64,000 nt of DNA from Microbacteriaceae bacterium VKM Ac-2855 (GCA_013204985.1 JABMLG010000009.1:1-64000), one strand, 5' to 3'. Numbered from the stretch's first letter, positions 52,367 through 61,045 are shown. Numbers and translations are program-made. Notes: generated by a model from the sequence alone, not told the origin.

Positions 52367-53215
52367 TTACGGCTTGGTGATAGCGGTGTACGAGTCGGGG
52401 CGTCGGTCGCGGTAGAACTGCCACGAATCGCGCACCTCCCGGATCATGTCCATGTTCAGGTCGCGGATCACGAGTTCCTCCTCCTCGCCACTGCCGTAGC
52501 CGCCGATGACGTTGCCCTGCGGATCGACGAACTGGCTGTTGCCGTAGAAGGTCACGGCCAGCTCGCCGTACTCGTTGTCCTCCCGGCCGACGCGGTTCGG
52601 CGCGGCGACGAAGTAGCCGTTGGCCCCCGCCGCGGCCGGCTGCTCGACCTCCCACAGCCGGTTGGACAGGCCGGGCTTAGTGGCGTTCGGGTTGAACACG
52701 ATCTGGGCACCGTTCAGACCGAGCTCGCGCCAGCCCTCCGGGAAGTGCCGGTCGTAGCAGATGTACACCCCGATCGGCCCGACGGCCGTCTGGAACACGG
52801 GGTAGCCGAGGTTGCCCGGACGGAAGTAGAACTTCTCCCAGAAGCGATCGACGTGCGGGATGTGGTGCTTGCGGTACTTCCCGAGGATCGTGCCGTCCGC
52901 ATCCACTACGACCGCGGTGTTGTAGTAAACGCCCGGCATGTCCTCCTCGTAGATGGGGAGCACCGTCACGAGCTTCAGCTCCTTCGCCAGGGCGGCGAAG
53001 CGCTGCACGATGGGGCCGTCGGCGGCTTCGGCGTAGGCGTAGTACTTCACGTCCTCCGTGATGCCGAAGTACGGGCCGTAGAAGAGTTCTTGGAAGCAGA
53101 TGACCTGGGCGCCCTGGTCGGCCGCGTCACGCATGAACTGTTCGTGCTTGTCGAGCATCGAGGCTTTGTCGCCGGTCCAGGTCGTCTGAGTGATTGCGGC
53201 ACGGACTACGGTCAT
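52367..53215 (-). CDS. Beta-ureidopropionase (N-carbamoyl-beta-alanine amidohydrolase)
   Basis: Nitrilase-superfamily enzyme that hydrolyses N-carbamoyl-beta-alanine to beta-alanine, CO2 and ammonia. The catalytic triad is Glu43 (FQELFYGPYFG), Lys116 (YRKHHIPH) and Cys153 (YICYDRHFPE). 282 residues. The ATG at 53215 is preferred to 53230 because TGGAGG lies 7-8 nt before it. It is the first gene of the eight-gene pyrimidine operon. Confidence 0.93.
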   Translation of the reverse strand: MTVVRAAITQTTWTGDKASMLDKHEQFMRDAADQGAQVICFQELFYGPYFGITEDVKYYAYAEAADGPIVQRFAALAKELKLVTVLPIYEEDMPGVYYNTAVVVDADGTILGKYRKHHIPHVDRFWEKFYFRPGNLGYPVFQTAVGPIGVYICYDRHFPEGWRELGLNGAQIVFNPNATKPGLSNRLWEVEQPAAAGANGYFVAAPNRVGREDNEYGELAVTFYGNSQFVDPQGNVIGGYGSGEEEELVIRDLNMDMIREVRDSWQFYRDRRPDSYTAITKP

Positions 53216-53302
53216 TGCGTTTGCCTCCACGGTGCTCTGCCGGAGCCGGTGGACGTGCAGGCCCTCGGCTCACTCTGGCGCTGGACCAGGCAAAAGGCAA
53301 TG

Positions 53303-53332
53303 CAGTACCGCTCCGGCCTCGGATCGGTACTG
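53303..53332. promoter_or_regulatory. Dyad in the leader of the pyrimidine operon
   Basis: CAGTACCG (53303-53310) and CGGTACTG (53325-53332) are perfect inverted 8-mers 14 bp apart, 90-120 bp before the ureidopropionase start. It could be a protein site or a leader hairpin. Confidence 0.4.
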
Positions 53333-53346
53333 GCCACTCTCGTCAT

Positions 53347-53368
53347 GAAACGTTTCTCACGTGTTTCG
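53347..53368. promoter_or_regulatory. Candidate operator of the nucleobase regulon, pyrimidine side
   Basis: GAAACGTTTC (53347-53356) is a perfect palindrome and runs into GTTTCTCACGTGTTTCG (53352-53368), the near copy of 38487-38503. It lies about 135 bp before the operon start. Confidence 0.5.
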
Positions 53369-53475
53369 GGCGAGGTCCCCTCCGGTAAAGCTCTCGGTTC
53401 CGCCCCTGCGCGGGACCGCGCTCGGTTCGAAGGCGCATACACCGGCGCCTCACGTGTCGATGTCGAGACCCCTCT

Positions 53476-53549
53476 CGACGCAACCTCGGCTGAGAGCGCG
53501 CGTCGGCCCCCATCGAAGCCGACCACCACTCTCAGCCGAGGTTGCGTCG
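53476..53549. repeat. Perfect 21-bp inverted repeat in the ureidopropionase-cofD gap
   Basis: Arms at 53476-53496 (core GACGCAACCTCGGCTGAGAG) and 53529-53549 are exact complements around 32 nt. The gap of 455 bp is between divergent genes, so a terminator is unlikely. Apart from this and the regulatory motifs, the gap shows nothing else. Confidence 0.8.
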
Positions 53550-53658
53550 CCGTCCCTGCCGGCTCCGGCGAAGGGTGGCGCCAGAACCGCCCTCACCGCT
53601 CGAGCGCGCCTCCGCCGACGGGTCCGCCGCACAGGCGGGTGGGCCCGTGCGGGCCGGA

Positions 53659-53664
53659 TACGGT
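53659..53664 (+). promoter_or_regulatory. -10 hexamer for cofD
   Basis: TACGGT, 6 nt before the ATG at 53671. Confidence 0.45.
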
Positions 53665-53670
53665 GGTCGG

Positions 53671-54657
53671 ATGCGGATCACGGTACTTGCGGGCGGCGTC
53701 GGCGGAGCGAAGTTCATCGGAGCTGTGCGGAGCCACCTCGCCGCTGTGGAGGCGGCCGGTGGAGAGAGGTCCGAGATCACCGCCGTTGTGAACACGGGGG
53801 ACGACATGTGGCTCACCGGGCTCAAGGTGTGCCCCGATCTCGACTCGATCACCTACGCGCTCGGGGGCGTCAACGATCTCGAGCGCGGCTGGGGCCGCGC
53901 CGGCGAGTCGGAGCGCGTCTCCGCAGAGCTGACCGCGTTCGGCATCGGCTGGCCCTGGTTCACCCTCGGCGACCTGGATCTGGGCACGCACATCGCCCGA
54001 AGCTCGATGCTGCGCGATGGCCTGACACTCTCGGAGGCGACCGAGCGGATCACGGCCCGCTGGCCGCTCGGCGTGCGTTTGCTCCCGATGAGCGACCAGG
54101 ATGTGGAGACGCACGTCGAGGTGGAGCTGCCCGGCGAGGGTGTGCGCCTCATCCACTTCGAGGAGTGGTGGGTCAAGTACCGCGCCGGCATCGTCGCGCG
54201 TCGCTTCGTGCAGCAGGGCGTGGCGGATGCCACGCCCGCTCCCGGTGTGATCGAGGCGATCCACGACACGGACGCGGTGCTCTTCGCCCCGTCGAACCCG
54301 GTCGTCTCGATCGGCACGATCCTCGGCGTACCGGGCATCGCCGAGGCCGTCCGCTCGACGCGCGCTCCGGTCGTCGGCGTCTCCCCCATCATCGGCGGCG
54401 CGGCCGTGCGCGGTATGGCGGATGCGTGCCTGACCGCGATCGGCGTCGCCACCGACGCGGCCGCCGTCGGCCTGCACTACGGCGCGCGCGCATCCGGTGG
54501 CCTGCTCGACGCCTGGCTCGTCGGTGAGGAAGACGCGGCGGCCGTCGAGCCGCTCACCGCCGCCGGCGTGCGAGCGCACGCCGTGCCGCTGTGGCTGCGC
54601 GACGAGGAGACGAGCGCTCGGCTCGCGGCCGACGCCATCGCGGCCGCCCGCGCCTGA
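53671..54657 (+). CDS. cofD: CofD/FbiA, F420 synthesis phospholactate-type transferase
   Basis: Joins the Fo deazaflavin to the phospho-acid moiety to make F420-0 (or its dehydro form in actinobacteria). The 328 residues show LAGGVGGAKFIGA at 7-19, NTGDDMWLTGL near 41 and APSNPVVSIGTILGVPG near 212. FbiB and FbiC genes are not in the window. Its position beside the F420-type oxidoreductase operon supports F420 use in this organism. Confidence 0.95.
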   Translation: MRITVLAGGVGGAKFIGAVRSHLAAVEAAGGERSEITAVVNTGDDMWLTGLKVCPDLDSITYALGGVNDLERGWGRAGESERVSAELTAFGIGWPWFTLGDLDLGTHIARSSMLRDGLTLSEATERITARWPLGVRLLPMSDQDVETHVEVELPGEGVRLIHFEEWWVKYRAGIVARRFVQQGVADATPAPGVIEAIHDTDAVLFAPSNPVVSIGTILGVPGIAEAVRSTRAPVVGVSPIIGGAAVRGMADACLTAIGVATDAAAVGLHYGARASGGLLDAWLVGEEDAAAVEPLTAAGVRAHAVPLWLRDEETSARLAADAIAAARA

Positions 54658-54853
54658 GGTACCCGTCGCGCCGGTGTTCACCCCTTCTGCGCGCCGGAAT
54701 CAGCGCCACGATGAGCCGAACCACGCCGCCGCGATCCGGTCGGGAGGTCGTCATCAGTCGGTGCGAATCGTGGAGACACCTGCCGCGCGGACCGGCGTCT
54801 TACGAACCGATGACAGCTCGGCTTATTCCCCCACACCGTGTCGACCCGGCTGG

Positions 54854-54859
54854 CAATGT
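54854..54859 (+). promoter_or_regulatory. -10-like hexamer for mtnP
   Basis: CAATGT, 6 nt before the ATG at 54866. The 208-bp gap after cofD is otherwise featureless. Confidence 0.35.
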
Positions 54860-54865
54860 GACCGC

Positions 54866-55687
54866 ATGAGCACGCACGATCCAGCAGTCACTCAGCCTCC
54901 GTCCACGAGCATCGCGGTGATCGGAGGTTCGGGTCTGTACTCCCTGTTCGCCGGCGAGACGGAGGCGATGACCGTTGAAACGCCGTTCGGCGCGGTGACC
55001 CTCACCGTCGGTGAGCTGTCGGGCCGACGCGTGGTGTTCATCCCGCGGCACGGCTCCGATCACTCGGTGCCGCCCCATCGCATCCCGTATCGAGCGAACA
55101 TCTGGGCACTGGCATCGGTCGGGGTGCGCGCGATCGTCTCGACGGCAGCCGTCGGCGCGGTGAACGCGGAGTATCCGGTCGATTCGTTCGCACTCGTCGA
55201 TCAATACATCGATCGCACTCACGGGCGGGCTGACACCTTCTTCGACGGGTCGAACGTTCAGCACCTCGGCTCCGCCGACCCGTTCTGCCCCGAACTCCTC
55301 GCGATCGCGCGCGAGCGCCTTTCCCCGACGGTGGAGCAGGTGGGAACCGTGGTCGTGATCCAGGGTCCGCGCTTCTCGACCCGAGCGGAATCGAAATGGT
55401 TCCGCGATGCGGGCGCGCACCTGGTGAACATGACCTTGTATCCGGAGGTGCCTCTCGCCGCTGAGCTCGGCATCGGAACGGTGACGCTGGCGTACATCAC
55501 CGACAACGACGCCGCGCCGAGCGAGGACCTCAGCGCGGAACTGGTCTTCGCCCGTCTCGCGGCGGCGCAGCCTCGTATCGTCGACGCGATCGAGCGGATC
55601 GTCGCGGGGATTCCAGCCGACTACGTGGCACGCCGACCCATCGGTGCGGCAGCCGTCGCAGAGGTCCTTTCCGGGCACCGATCGTGA
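54866..55687 (+). CDS. mtnP: 5'-Methylthioadenosine phosphorylase-type nucleoside phosphorylase
   Basis: Splits methylthioadenosine (or a related purine nucleoside) with phosphate. The 273 residues contain IGGSGLYSL at 19-27, PRHGSDHSVPPHRIPYRAN at 60-78 and NMTLYPEVPLAAELGI near 190, the substrate loop. MTA and MTI/inosine-type members are hard to separate by eye. It overlaps the epimerase by 4 nt and opens the 54.9-58.1 kb operon. Confidence 0.9.
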   Translation: MSTHDPAVTQPPSTSIAVIGGSGLYSLFAGETEAMTVETPFGAVTLTVGELSGRRVVFIPRHGSDHSVPPHRIPYRANIWALASVGVRAIVSTAAVGAVNAEYPVDSFALVDQYIDRTHGRADTFFDGSNVQHLGSADPFCPELLAIARERLSPTVEQVGTVVVIQGPRFSTRAESKWFRDAGAHLVNMTLYPEVPLAAELGIGTVTLAYITDNDAAPSEDLSAELVFARLAAAQPRIVDAIERIVAGIPADYVARRPIGAAAVAEVLSGHRS

Positions 55688-56736
55688 GGCTGCTTGTCAC
55701 GGGCGGCGCGGGGTTCATCGGTGCTGAGATCGTCCGGGCAGCGCTCCATCACGGCTGGGTCGTGCGGGTGCTCGATTCCCTCCGCACCGACGTTCACGGG
55801 TCCTCCGCCATGGCGACCGACGACATGGAATTCGTGCAAGCGGATGTGCGGGACGAGACTGCGGTGGCCGATGCGTTGGTCGGTGTCGATGCAGTCAGCC
55901 ATCAGGCCGCGAAGGTGGGCCTCGGAGTGGACTTCTCGGATGCGCCCGACTACGTCTCCTCCAACGATCTCGGCACGGCGACACTGCTCGCAGGCATGGC
56001 TGCGGCGGGAGTTCGCCGCCTCGTCCTCGCGAGTTCGATGGTCGTCTACGGGGAGGGCGCCTACCGGGGGCGAAACGGTATCGAAAGGCCCGAGCCGCGC
56101 CGCATCGAGGATCTCGATGAGGGCCGATTCGATCCGATCGGCATCGACGGGCAGGTGCTGACGCCGGAACTGGTGTCGGAAGACGCGGCCTTGGACCCCC
56201 GCAACGTGTACGCCGCGACGAAGCTGATGCAGGAGCATCTCGTGAGCGCGTGGGCGCGCGCGACGGGAGCGACCGCGATCGCTCTGCGGTACCACAACGT
56301 GTACGGGCCGGGAATGCCGCAGAACACTCCCTACGCGGGCGTCGCGTCGTTCTTCCGGAGCGCGCTCGAGCGTGGCGAGGCGCCGCGTGTCTTCGAGGAC
56401 GGACGCCAGCGCCGCGACTTCGTGCACGTGCGCGACGTCGCGAGCGCGAATCTCACCGCTCTGGCATCCCTCGACCGCACGGATCGCGGGTCGTTCCGGG
56501 CGTACAACGTGGGCAGCGGAGACATCCGCACGATCGGTGAGGTCGCCGAACGTCTCAGCCACCATTCGCGCGGACCCGTCCCCCTCGTCACCGGCGAGTA
56601 CCGACTCGGAGACGTGCGCCATGTCACCGCCTCAACGGCCCGGTTGCGCGACGAACTCGGCTGGAACCCGGCGGTCCCGTTCGAAGACGGTATGCGCGAA
56701 TTCGCGACGGCCCCATTGCGAGCGAGCGTCGTATGA
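55684..56736 (+). CDS. NAD-dependent nucleotide-sugar epimerase/dehydratase
   Basis: Extended SDR protein of 350 residues. The NAD loop is TGGAGFIG at 6-13, the catalytic-type Tyr-Lys pair is in NVYAATKLMQEH near 178 and a Ser/Tyr region lies in ASSMVVYGEGAY. The insertion between the beta-sheet and YAATK (ERPEPRRIEDLDEGRFDP) is like actinobacterial UDP-glucose epimerase relatives in glycan clusters. Substrate is unknown. GTG start overlaps mtnP. Confidence 0.85.
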   Translation: MRLLVTGGAGFIGAEIVRAALHHGWVVRVLDSLRTDVHGSSAMATDDMEFVQADVRDETAVADALVGVDAVSHQAAKVGLGVDFSDAPDYVSSNDLGTATLLAGMAAAGVRRLVLASSMVVYGEGAYRGRNGIERPEPRRIEDLDEGRFDPIGIDGQVLTPELVSEDAALDPRNVYAATKLMQEHLVSAWARATGATAIALRYHNVYGPGMPQNTPYAGVASFFRSALERGEAPRVFEDGRQRRDFVHVRDVASANLTALASLDRTDRGSFRAYNVGSGDIRTIGEVAERLSHHSRGPVPLVTGEYRLGDVRHVTASTARLRDELGWNPAVPFEDGMREFATAPLRASVV

Positions 56737-57407
56737 CGGTGGATGTCGTGTTCCCGTGTCTGAACGAAGAGGCCGCGCTGCCCTGGGTCCTGTCCCGCCT
56801 CCCCGATGGCTACCGGGCGATCGTCGTCGACAACGGCTCCATCGACCACTCCGCCCACGTCGCAGGTGAGTTCGGAGCGCTGGTCGTGCAGGAGCCGCGC
56901 CGCGGGTTCGGTGCCGCGGCACACGCGGGTCTGCTGGCGGCGACGGCTCCGATCGTCGCGTTCTGCGACGCGGACGCGTCGATGGATCCTGCCGAATTGC
57001 CGATCGTCGCTGCGGCCGTCCTCGACGGCAGCAGCGACCTCGTCCTCGCCCGACGCCGCCCGACGAGTCGGCGCTCCTGGCCGATGCACGCGCGGGTCGC
57101 CAATCGCGCGCTCGCGTTCCTGCTGCGCCGGGCGACGCGGATCCCGCTCCACGATCTGGGGCCGATGCGCGCCGGCCGACGCGAAGCACTCCTCGAGCTC
57201 GACCTCCGCGATCGCCGCAGCGGCTACCCGCTCGAGATGGTGCTGCGCGCGTCAGCCTGCGGATGGCGCATCCGCGAGGTCAGCACGTCGTACTCGCCGC
57301 GGATCGGCCGCTCCAAGGTCACCGGGACAGTGCGTGGAACCGTGACCGCTATCGCCGATATGTCGCGGCTGCTTGCCGCCGAACGCACGCAGGCAGCGCA
57401 GCCGTGA
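56733..57407 (+). CDS. GT2-family glycosyltransferase
   Basis: A 224-residue GT-A fold protein. VVFPCLNEEAALPWVLSRLP opens the nucleotide site and FCDADASMDP is the DXD-type metal motif. SGYPLEMVLRASACGW and SYSPRIGRSKVTGT recall the dolichyl-phosphate or polyprenyl-phosphate sugar synthase branch. There is no membrane helix. It is coupled to the genes on both sides by 4-nt overlaps. Confidence 0.83.
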   Translation: MTVDVVFPCLNEEAALPWVLSRLPDGYRAIVVDNGSIDHSAHVAGEFGALVVQEPRRGFGAAAHAGLLAATAPIVAFCDADASMDPAELPIVAAAVLDGSSDLVLARRRPTSRRSWPMHARVANRALAFLLRRATRIPLHDLGPMRAGRREALLELDLRDRRSGYPLEMVLRASACGWRIREVSTSYSPRIGRSKVTGTVRGTVTAIADMSRLLAAERTQAAQP

Positions 57408-58063
57408 CGGCACTCGTCGTCATCGCGAAGGAGCCGCTGCCGGGCCGGGCGAAGACACGGTTGCATCCGCCGTTGACCCTCGAGCAGGCCGCGAACGTCG
57501 CAGCAGCCTGCATCGACGACACGATCGCTGCCGTCAGCGGGCTACCCGCCAGCCGGAGGATCCTTTTCTTCGACGGCGAGATCGTGCCCCGTTCTGCCTG
57601 CGGTTTCGACCTGATCCCTCAACCGGCCGGCTCCCTCGACGAACGCCTCGCGGCCCTGTTCGATCAGCTGAGCGAGCCGGCGATCCTGATCGGGATGGAT
57701 ACCCCTCAGATCACCGCCGCGGATCTCGAGCCGGTCTTCACCGAACCCGCCGGAATCGATGCCTGGTTCGGCCCCGCGCAGGACGGCGGATTCTGGGCAC
57801 TGGGCATGCGCGAACCCGACGGGGGTCTCATCCGTGGTGTGGGGATGTCGCGCGAGGACACCGGTGCTGTGCAGCGCGCCCGCCTGATCGCGGCGGGCCT
57901 GAACGTCGGGATGCTGCCGCGGCTGCGCGATGTGGACACCTTCGTCGACGCCCGGGCCGTCGCCCAGGACGCGCCGCGAACCTCGTTCGCCGCTCTGCTC
58001 AGCTCCTTCGGGCCGACGAGCTCCTTCGGGCCGACGAGTTCCTTCGAGCCAGGCCCCGTGTGA
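57404..58063 (+). CDS. DUF2064 (TIGR04282-type) glycosyltransferase-like protein
   Basis: A 219-residue GT-A-like protein of the DUF2064 family, some members of which are annotated in arsenosugar synthesis. Motifs: KEPLPGRAKTRL at 8-19, LIGMDTPQITAADL near 84 and AQDGGFWALGM near 123. The last 20 residues are made of SSFGPT units from an 18-bp tandem repeat that the divergent-strand neighbour shares as its own tail. No arsenic gene is present. Confidence 0.8.
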   Translation: MTALVVIAKEPLPGRAKTRLHPPLTLEQAANVAAACIDDTIAAVSGLPASRRILFFDGEIVPRSACGFDLIPQPAGSLDERLAALFDQLSEPAILIGMDTPQITAADLEPVFTEPAGIDAWFGPAQDGGFWALGMREPDGGLIRGVGMSREDTGAVQRARLIAAGLNVGMLPRLRDVDTFVDARAVAQDAPRTSFAALLSSFGPTSSFGPTSSFEPGPV

Positions 58064-58481
58064 CCAGAACCAGCGCTGACGCCGCGGCCGCGAGTGCCAG
58101 GAGCACCGCCCAGACCATCACGAGGTTGCCGAGGTAATCGGAGGGAAGCAGCGTTGGGTTCGCGGATCCGATCACCTTCTTCACGATTTCCGGAACCACG
58201 AGCAACGACAGGATGCCGCCGATGGCGAGGGTGCTCTGAATAACGATGGCGACGCCGAACGGAACGCGCAACGCGGGACGTCGAAGGATCACACCCACGC
58301 TGACGACCAGCGCCGCAATGACACCGTCGTGCAGGATCAGCGCCCCCAGAAGCCAGGCCCCGATGCCCACGTAGCGGGTGGGCGGGATCTCGGTCAGGAG
58401 CACCACGAATCCCATCAGCAGAATCGACGTGCCCAGAGCGATCAGGGCGATCCGCCAGCGCTGCACCGTGCGCGGCGTCAT
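57999..58481 (-). CDS. Small integral membrane protein of unknown function
   Basis: A 160-residue protein with four likely helices (about 11-30, 38-62, 73-93, 117-140) and a basic serine-rich tail (RRNSSARRSSSARRS). The tail is read from the same DNA repeat as the DUF2064 tail on the other strand, a 65-nt overlap. It starts in the stop of the Moco oxidoreductase (ATGA), so it is likely its partner. Confidence 0.65.
   Translation of the reverse strand: MTPRTVQRWRIALIALGTSILLMGFVVLLTEIPPTRYVGIGAWLLGALILHDGVIAALVVSVGVILRRPALRVPFGVAIVIQSTLAIGGILSLLVVPEIVKKVIGSANPTLLPSDYLGNLVMVWAVLLALAAAASALVLVTRGLARRNSSARRSSSARRS
58001..58050. repeat. 18-bp tandem repeat in overlapping gene ends
   Basis: AGCTCCTTCGGGCCGACG occurs twice exactly (58001-58018, 58019-58036), then a partial AGTTCCTTCGAGCC. 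Both strands are coding here. Confidence 0.85.
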
Positions 58482-59788
58482 GGCAGAACCACGATCTCGC
58501 TCAACCATTTCGTCTGCAACACTCCAGGTCGCGCGGGCGCGATTATTCGTGCCGGATAACCGTGATCAAGATCCAACGGGTCGCCCTCCAGATCGAGAGC
58601 GACGAGAGTGAGGTCGTCGCGGATGAATTCAGGAGTCATGCTCGTTCGCCCGTACATGCTGTTCGTCTGCAGGCTCACGATGCGCACCATAGCGTCCTGG
58701 GGAGCATCGACGAGCGCGAGTAGATCCTTCAAACGCGGGCCACGCCAGTTCGCGTTCTGGCTCCATCCCTCCACGCAGGCGATCGGCAGACGCACCTCGT
58801 ACTGCGGCAGCGCCCGCAACTGCGCGGCGTCCAGCGCCTTCGACACACCGCCATTGGTGAGCGTCAAGGACCAGTTCGGCGACGACGCCGCCTCGACCAC
58901 CTCCGCAGCCTGGGCCGTCCGGTTCACCGGGAGCGCCTGCGGTCCGATGCCGCTGCGGCGCGGGCCGAAGAGGTTGAGCCGGTCGAACAGGCGGAAGGAC
59001 TGACCGGCAGTGAGTGCAACGACCGCGGCCGCGGTGATCGCGACGGTGGCCATGAAGGCGCGACGGCTGACGCCCACCCGCGGATCCGCGCCGGCGGGAG
59101 CCGGTTCCCTGTCGATCCACGCGAAGATCCGCCCGGTCACACCCGCTGTCTCTGGGCGGCCGGTCAGGCGCTGGTACTCATCAGGCCCATCCAGTGCCAC
59201 CTCGTCGATAGCGTCCGCCGTCGGCTCGTCGACGGAGGGGTCACCAGGCTGTGGTCGGTTCCAGTGTCGCGCGATGATCGGCAGCTTGACCCCGATGTGG
59301 ATCGCGAGAGAGCCGACCACGATGAAGGACAGCATCCAATGCGTGTTCCGGAAGGAGAACGGGAAGAGGGAGTAGAACTGGTACGTGTTCAGCAGGCCGA
59401 TCGTGATCTGTACCAGTGACGCCGCCACGAATACGGCGATCGACGCCCGCTCCACCAGGTGGGCGAGCGAGCGCACCGGTGGAGTCTGGAACAACGCCGG
59501 GAACACGGCGTACAACTTCGCGAGGATCAGCGGGAAGCAGACGATCCCTGCCGTGACATGGAGGCCCTGCGTCACCTGGTAGAGCGAGACCGGTCGTGTC
59601 ACGAACTGCATCCACGGCAGCGGCTCTTGCAAGAAATGGCTGTAGAGCCCCGTGCCGAAGCAGAGCAGGAAGGCCAGACCGAGCAGCCGACCGATGACTA
59701 CGGCCGTTCGCGGCGTCCGTGATGGGGCACGAAGGCTGCGGCTGGCCTGATGGAGCACGCGCTGCACGAAGGCGGTCGTCGTCATCAT
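58478..59788 (-). CDS. Membrane-anchored sulfite oxidase-fold molybdoenzyme, five helices with internal Tat motif
   Basis: A 436-residue protein. Residues 1-175 hold four helices (about 32-52, 73-95, 112-133, 150-170). A cytoplasmic loop then leads to SRRAFM at 241-246 and a fifth helix (247-263), a twin-arginine-type signal. The outside domain (about 295-436) has the sulfite oxidase fold with the Mo-ligand Cys338 (IACVEGWSQNANW). Related actinobacterial five-helix proteins are assembled by Sec and Tat together. Substrate unknown. The genes downstream are a membrane protein, upstream a two-component system. Confidence 0.82.
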   Translation of the reverse strand: MMTTTAFVQRVLHQASRSLRAPSRTPRTAVVIGRLLGLAFLLCFGTGLYSHFLQEPLPWMQFVTRPVSLYQVTQGLHVTAGIVCFPLILAKLYAVFPALFQTPPVRSLAHLVERASIAVFVAASLVQITIGLLNTYQFYSLFPFSFRNTHWMLSFIVVGSLAIHIGVKLPIIARHWNRPQPGDPSVDEPTADAIDEVALDGPDEYQRLTGRPETAGVTGRIFAWIDREPAPAGADPRVGVSRRAFMATVAITAAAVVALTAGQSFRLFDRLNLFGPRRSGIGPQALPVNRTAQAAEVVEAASSPNWSLTLTNGGVSKALDAAQLRALPQYEVRLPIACVEGWSQNANWRGPRLKDLLALVDAPQDAMVRIVSLQTNSMYGRTSMTPEFIRDDLTLVALDLEGDPLDLDHGYPARIIAPARPGVLQTKWLSEIVVLP

Positions 59789-59890
59789 CGTTCGGCTCGT
59801 TCCATGCGCTCACCGTAGGTGCGCGTCCTGGCCCGCGTCCGCCGGAAAGTGTGACGAGACGGGGACAGTGTCGCACGGCAGCCGGCCGGG

Positions 59891-61045
59891 TCAGGCTGCG
59901 GCCGGCTCGTGGCGGGGAAGGCGCACGTCGAAGCGGCAGCCGCCTGCCACGTTGCTCACGGTGACACCGCCGGAGTGCGCTTCGACGATGCCGTGCACGA
60001 TCGCCAAGCCCAGCCCGGCGCCGGCGGATCGACCCCAGAGCTGAGCAGGAGTGCGCGAAGCGCTGGCCCGCCACCCCGCCTGGAAGACCTTCGACAGGTC
60101 CTCCTCCGCAATTCCTCCGCCCGCGTCCTCGACGCTGAGAATGACGTCGTCATCCCGCCCATGCGCCGTGGCGACGGTGATCTCACTGCCCGGGGGTGAG
60201 TGCTGAATGGCGTTGACGAGCAGGTTGCCGACGACACGGGCGAGTTCTCGAGGATCGCCGACGACGGTGAAATCGCCGTTGACCGGCGGCCGCAAGGTGA
60301 CGGAGCGGGAGCGCGCGAACGTGCTGAGCTCGGCGACGGCATCGCTGGCGAGGTCGTACAGCGATACCGGCTGCATCGAGAGCGCCAGCGCCCCCGAGGT
60401 GATCTTCGACAACTCGAACAAGTCGTCGACCATCGCGGAGAGGTGATCGACCTGCGAGCGCATCTGCCGGTGGAATCGCTGCGGATCTTCCGCCAAGCCA
60501 TCCTCGAGTGCCTCCGCCATAGCCCGAAGACCAGCCAAGGGCGTCCGGAGATCGTGCGAGATCCAGGCCAGCAGCTCCCGTCGCGCCGCGTCCATCGTGG
60601 CGACCTCCTCGCGAGCAATGGCGAGCTTCTCGCTGGTACGGGCCAGATCCGCTGCCAGCACGGAGAATTCGGGAACCGCTGCCGCCACGTCGCCGGCTAT
60701 CAGTCGGCGTCCGTCGCCGAGGTCTTGCGCCAGACCGCGCAGCCGACGGCTGTCTCGGGCGAACGCGCGTCCGAGCAGCGCGGCAACGCCGAGGGTCACG
60801 ACCGTGGAAGCAGCGGCGACGTACACCATCACGACGAGGTCGTGCTCGGACACGTACATGTACAGAGAGATCGCCACGATTCCGGCGACGACGGAGAGCA
60901 CCGCTGCGACGACCACCACGAACAGGCGTACCAGCATCGTCGCGCGTCGGGTGAGGCGCAGCACCAATAGGGTGGCCGCCCCGACGATGACGGAGCAGCC
61001 GAGCGCGACGGCGACGATGATGAGCAGATCGAACGGGGCCAGCAT
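59891..61045 (-). CDS. Sensor histidine kinase
   Basis: A 384-residue membrane kinase. Three helices (about 7-29, 39-61, 70-92) give almost no outside loop, so it may sense from within the membrane. A HAMP-like linker (93-150) is followed by WISHDLRTPLAGLRAM (phospho-His164), NLLVNAIQHSPPG (N box), EDAGGGIAEEDL and GAGLGLAIVHGIVEAH. ATG overlaps the regulator stop by 1 nt. Confidence 0.93.
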   Translation of the reverse strand: MLAPFDLLIIVAVALGCSVIVGAATLLVLRLTRRATMLVRLFVVVVAAVLSVVAGIVAISLYMYVSEHDLVVMVYVAAASTVVTLGVAALLGRAFARDSRRLRGLAQDLGDGRRLIAGDVAAAVPEFSVLAADLARTSEKLAIAREEVATMDAARRELLAWISHDLRTPLAGLRAMAEALEDGLAEDPQRFHRQMRSQVDHLSAMVDDLFELSKITSGALALSMQPVSLYDLASDAVAELSTFARSRSVTLRPPVNGDFTVVGDPRELARVVGNLLVNAIQHSPPGSEITVATAHGRDDDVILSVEDAGGGIAEEDLSKVFQAGWRASASRTPAQLWGRSAGAGLGLAIVHGIVEAHSGGVTVSNVAGGCRFDVRLPRHEPAAA

